This document shows, one piece after another, positions 61,357 to 64,000 of a stretch of DNA of 64,000 bases. The stretch spans positions 26,304 through 90,303 of the forward strand of contig JANXEW010000007.1 in NCBI GenBank assembly GCA_025057995.1, given 5' to 3'. The position numbers and the translations under genes were made by a program. The DNA is from Thermofilaceae archaeon. Its GTDB lineage: Archaea > Thermoproteota > Thermoprotei > Thermofilales > Thermofilaceae. The notes under the pieces are model-generated. The model was not told where the DNA came from and made no database searches. It saw nothing but the letters and a program-made list of their open reading frames with translations. Position 1 is the first letter of the stretch. Each line of letters starts with the position of its first letter.

Positions 61357-62149
61357 GGTAGTTAACGTGTTCGATTTAGAAGGAAATATTGTCGATAAAA
61401 TAGAGCTACCCACGGTCTTCTCGTCACCGATAAGAAACGACGTTATACGGAGAGCTGTTTTAGCACTCCTAACCTCAAGGCTTCAGCCGAAAGGGACTGA
61501 TTTCTTAGCTGGTAAAAGGACTACCGCTGAAAGCTGGGGTGTTGGTTACGGCATAGCTAGAGTTCCGAGAATAAAAGGGAGTAGTAGAGCCGCGTTTGTT
61601 CCGCAAGCTGTTGGGGGTAGACGAGCTCACCCCCCTAGGGTGGAAAAGAAATTTATTGAGCGCTTGAACGAAAAAGAGAAACGTTTAGCAACGGCGTCTG
61701 CATTGGCGGCTACGGCCAGGGAGGAAATCGTTAGAGCGCGGGGTCATAAGGTGGATGCAGTGAAGCAAATTCCTCCAGTGGTGATTGATGATCTACATAA
61801 ACTGGTCCGGACGGCTGATATCAGAAAAGTTTTCGAGGCTCTAGGCTTGTGGTCAGATGTTGAACGGGCCGCGACGGGGACACGGGTCAGGGCTGGCAAA
61901 GGCAAGATGCGTGGTAGGCGTTATAAGGTTCCAAAAAGCTTATTGATAGTTGTTTCACAAGACCATGGTATAACCAAGGCAGCTCGCAATTTACCTGGTG
62001 TAGACGTCACCACTGCATGGAGAGTTAACGTACTAGATTTGGCTCCAGGCTGCTGTCCCGGTAGGCTAACATTATATACGGTTTCGGCATTAAAAGAGTT
62101 AGAGAAAAGATTTGAGGGTGTAACTATATGGAATCCTCTAACGTTATAA
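61340..62149 (+). CDS. rpl4: Ribosomal protein uL4
   Basis: A 269-residue archaeal uL4. It has VNVFDLEGNIVDKIELP, SWGVGYGIARVPRIKGSSR in the tunnel loop region and GKGKMRGRRYKVPKSLLIV. Conserved residues and length fit. It overlaps uL3 and uL23. Confidence 0.95.
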   Translation: MVAVVRVVNVFDLEGNIVDKIELPTVFSSPIRNDVIRRAVLALLTSRLQPKGTDFLAGKRTTAESWGVGYGIARVPRIKGSSRAAFVPQAVGGRRAHPPRVEKKFIERLNEKEKRLATASALAATAREEIVRARGHKVDAVKQIPPVVIDDLHKLVRTADIRKVFEALGLWSDVERAATGTRVRAGKGKMRGRRYKVPKSLLIVVSQDHGITKAARNLPGVDVTTAWRVNVLDLAPGCCPGRLTLYTVSALKELEKRFEGVTIWNPLTL

Positions 62150-62388
62150 TTAGACCATATGTCACAGAAAAGGCCTTAATAGCTGCAGAAAAAGGCAACA
62201 TTATAACACTGATAGTTGATAGAAAATCCAATAAAAATCAAATCAAGAGGGCCGTTGAAGAAACATATGGAGTTAAGGTAACTAAAGTTAATACACTTAT
62301 AACCTCAACCGGTGAGAAAAAAGCATATGTGAAGCTTGCCGAGGGGTACAGCGCCGTAGACGTGTTAAGCAGAATGGGTGTGCTATAG
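62128..62388 (+). CDS. rpl23: Ribosomal protein uL23
   Basis: An 86-residue exit-site protein with VIIRPYVTEKALIAAEKGN and VEETYGVKVTKVNTLITS. It overlaps uL4 by 22 nt and ends 9 nt before uL2. Confidence 0.95.
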   Translation: MESSNVIIRPYVTEKALIAAEKGNIITLIVDRKSNKNQIKRAVEETYGVKVTKVNTLITSTGEKKAYVKLAEGYSAVDVLSRMGVL

Positions 62389-62397
62389 GTGGTGTGA

Positions 62398-63132
62398 ATG
62401 GGAAAGAGGTTGTTAGTTCAGCGAAGAGGGAGAGGGGGTTCAGTTTTTCGTAGCCCTGGGTGGAAGCATGTAGGTAGTGCTGAATATAGAGCATTTAAAA
62501 AGGAAGAAGTTTATGGTGGGGTAATAAGTGGGACAGTTGTTGAATTGCTTCATGATCCAGGTAGAGGTTATCCGCTAGCTCGAATAAAGTTTGAAGACGG
62601 TATTGAAATGCTGATGGTGGCGCCGGAAGGCTTATCTGTTGGGCAAAAAATATATTATGGAGCCGAAGCGCCCATTAAGGTTGGAAACATACTACCGATC
62701 GGTAAGATTCCAGAAGGTACAATGGTCTGTAATGTTGAGATTAGACCTGGTGATGGGGGTAAATTGGCTAGATCTAGTGGAACTTACGTGACTGTTCTTG
62801 CTCATAGAGAGAATAAAACTTTAATTCAACTACCGTCTAAAAAAGTAAAAGAAGTTATTTCTCAGGCGAGAGCCACTGTTGGTATCGTAGCTGGCGGAGG
62901 GCGTGTAGAGAAGCCTCTTTTGAAAGCTGGTAAAAAGCATCATTTATCCAAAACCAGATCGTTTAAGTATCCCATTGTTAGAGGAAAAGCCATGGGGGCT
63001 TACGCTCACCCAGCTGGCGGAGGGCATCATCCTAAGGGCTTAACCCCCGTTCCTAGAAACGCTCCACCCGGCCAAAAGGTGGGGCATATCGCTCCGAAGA
63101 GGACAGGTAGGAAGCGTGGTGGTCAAAAGTAG
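62398..63132 (+). CDS. rpl2: Ribosomal protein uL2
   Basis: A 244-residue protein near the peptidyl transferase centre. It has LVQRRGRGGSVFRSPGWKH, ARSSGTYVTVLAHRENKTLI, and YAHPAGGGHHPKGLTPVPRN with the conserved GGGxH loop. It ends in a basic RKRGGQK tail. Confidence 0.95.
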   Translation: MGKRLLVQRRGRGGSVFRSPGWKHVGSAEYRAFKKEEVYGGVISGTVVELLHDPGRGYPLARIKFEDGIEMLMVAPEGLSVGQKIYYGAEAPIKVGNILPIGKIPEGTMVCNVEIRPGDGGKLARSSGTYVTVLAHRENKTLIQLPSKKVKEVISQARATVGIVAGGGRVEKPLLKAGKKHHLSKTRSFKYPIVRGKAMGAYAHPAGGGHHPKGLTPVPRNAPPGQKVGHIAPKRTGRKRGGQK

Positions 63133-63183
63133 CGTCCAACGAGAGGTTTTTATTCGCTCGATGTTAGGATAGGTGAAGTTAGT

Positions 63184-63597
63184 ATGAGTGCAAGGCGTGA
63201 GGCCTTACTTAGGGGATATAAACTAGATGAGCTAGAGTCTATGCCTTTAGAAAAGCTAGCTGAAATACTTCCAGCCAGGCAAAGAAGGACTCTGAAGAGA
63301 GGGCTTAAGGAAGAACACTTAAAACTTCTGGAGAAGGTAAGGAGGATAAAACTGTTGAGTGGAAAGGATAAAAAACAAACAGTTATTAGAACACATCTCC
63401 GCAATATGATAATTTTGCCGGAAATGGTCGGGGTTACAATACAAGTTCACAATGGGAAAGAGTATTTACCAGTAGAGATAAAGCCTGAGATGATAGGGCA
63501 CTATCTAGGAGAGTTTGCTCCCACATGCAAAAAGGTCGAGCATGGAGAGCCTGGACTCAAAGCGACGCGTTCTTCAATGTTTCTACCACTAAAATAA
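63184..63597 (+). CDS. rps19: Ribosomal protein uS19
   Basis: A 137-residue archaeal uS19 with an N-terminal helix, [40 protein letters not shown] and the C-terminal [10 protein letters not shown]. It is the last gene of its block. uL22 is not downstream, and uL11 begins 190 nt away. Confidence 0.95.
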   Translation: MSARREALLRGYKLDELESMPLEKLAEILPARQRRTLKRGLKEEHLKLLEKVRRIKLLSGKDKKQTVIRTHLRNMIILPEMVGVTIQVHNGKEYLPVEIKPEMIGHYLGEFAPTCKKVEHGEPGLKATRSSMFLPLK

Positions 63598-63775
63598 AAT
63601 TCCTTCAGTTCTTTTAAGGTAATCGATGCGATTGTTGATACTACTGCTGCTACTTATCTAGAGCATTCTGTCAAGTTGAAGGTGTCAAATTCGTAGTTTT
63701 CTGCTATGTCAAGCACGCCTCATGAGTCAGCGAACTTTTTTTAAGCCTTCAAAGTAGTGGGCGTCAACGTGCTAA

Positions 63776-63782
63776 GAGGTGA
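63776..63782 (+). promoter_or_regulatory. Ribosome-binding site of uL11
   Basis: GAGGTGA ends 5 nt before GTG 63788. It favours that start over GTG 63779, which lies inside the site itself. Confidence 0.5.
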
Positions 63783-63787
63783 AAGAA

Positions 63788-64000
63788 GTGTCAACTAAAG
63801 TAAAAACGTTTCAATTCCTCGTTGAAGGGGGTAAAGCATCGGCGGGGCCGCCTATAGGACCTTCTTTAGGTCCTTTAGGCATTAATGTACTAGAAGTTGT
63901 CAAGAGAATAAATGAGTTAACGAAAGACTTTGCCGGAATGAGAGTACCTGTGAAAGTTACCGTGGACACTGAAAAAAAGAAGTTTGATGTTGAGGTAGGG
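63788..64000 (+). CDS. rpl11: Ribosomal protein uL11 (partial)
   Basis: The first 71 codons run off the window end. They have [29 protein letters not shown] in shorter conserved parts, then [19 protein letters not shown], the archaeal uL11 N-terminal domain that binds the GTPase-associated centre. GTG 63788 is preceded by GAGGTGA. A TTTTTTTAA tract about 50 nt upstream may be its promoter. Confidence 0.92.
   Translation, partial: MSTKVKTFQFLVEGGKASAGPPIGPSLGPLGINVLEVVKRINELTKDFAGMRVPVKVTVDTEKKKFDVEVG

Noticed and set aside
1..64000. CRISPR arrays, intact insertion sequences, rRNA genes
   Set aside because: No regularly spaced repeats, no intact transposase with terminal repeats and no rRNA stretches were found on either strand.

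Overview
This is an archaeal chromosome segment from the TACK side of the tree (Thermoproteota/Crenarchaeota-like). The signs are: ribosomal proteins eL13 and S26e, found in TACK archaea and eukaryotes; protein-type RNase P subunits (Rpp29, Rpp30, Pop5); sn-glycerol-1-phosphate dehydrogenase for archaeal lipids; an archaeal 20S proteasome with a catalytically incomplete beta subunit, as in two-beta crenarchaeal proteasomes; a short crenarchaeal-type single-OB SSB; introns in all four tRNA genes; and frequent GTG/TTG starts with TATA boxes about 25 nt upstream of leaderless ATGs. Species cannot be fixed from this window.

Layout. 0-14.7 kb: housekeeping and metabolic genes (TyrRS, a URO-D-like protein, proteasome beta, NOG1-type GTPase, EgsA, TatD, SSB, glycerate 2-kinase, PAC2, FGGY kinase, tRNA-Gln, AMMECR1-linked radical SAM enzyme, dCTP deaminase, DUF89). 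14.8-16.8 kb: tRNA-Lys and tRNA-Thr enclose 1.7 kb of decayed coding sequence, including a broken ABC-transporter ATPase. 16.9-19.4 kb: uL22-uS3-uL29-Rpp29-uS17-uL14. 19.5-32 kb: PD-(D/E)XK-like nuclease, tRNA-Ile, DHH phosphoesterase, topoisomerase IA with a PhoH/KH ATPase, phosphodiesterase, YchF-type GTPase, and an ECF transporter energising module. 32-43 kb: a hydroxyacid dehydrogenase, then eL15, an RNA-binding protein, Rpp30, Pop5, proteasome alpha, PAPS-reductase-like enzyme, S26e, TrmY, PIN-ATPase, eS1 (S3Ae) and HIT protein. 43-51 kb: an unrecognised membrane-protein operon leading into eL13, then LSm, SAM synthetase, DUF460 and RIO2. 51-64 kb: the remaining ribosomal superoperon pieces and SecY, ending inside uL11.

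The archaeal ribosomal-protein superoperon is present but broken. uL3-uL4-uL23-uL2-uS19 is separated from uL22-...-uL14. uL24-...-uL18 is inverted between uS5-uL30 and uL15-SecY. uL6 is absent from its normal place between uS8 and eL32. The order fits two nested inversions.

The most useful new items are a canonical C/D-box guide RNA at 56852-56905 (its D' guide is complementary to the 23S rRNA peptidyl-transferase region), a 52-residue zinc-ribbon gene at 37967-38125, the uS14 gene at 54267-54431, the decayed ABC cassette between two tRNA genes, and a tRNA-Lys intron at the non-canonical 30/31 position. No CRISPR array, intact insertion sequence or rRNA gene was seen.
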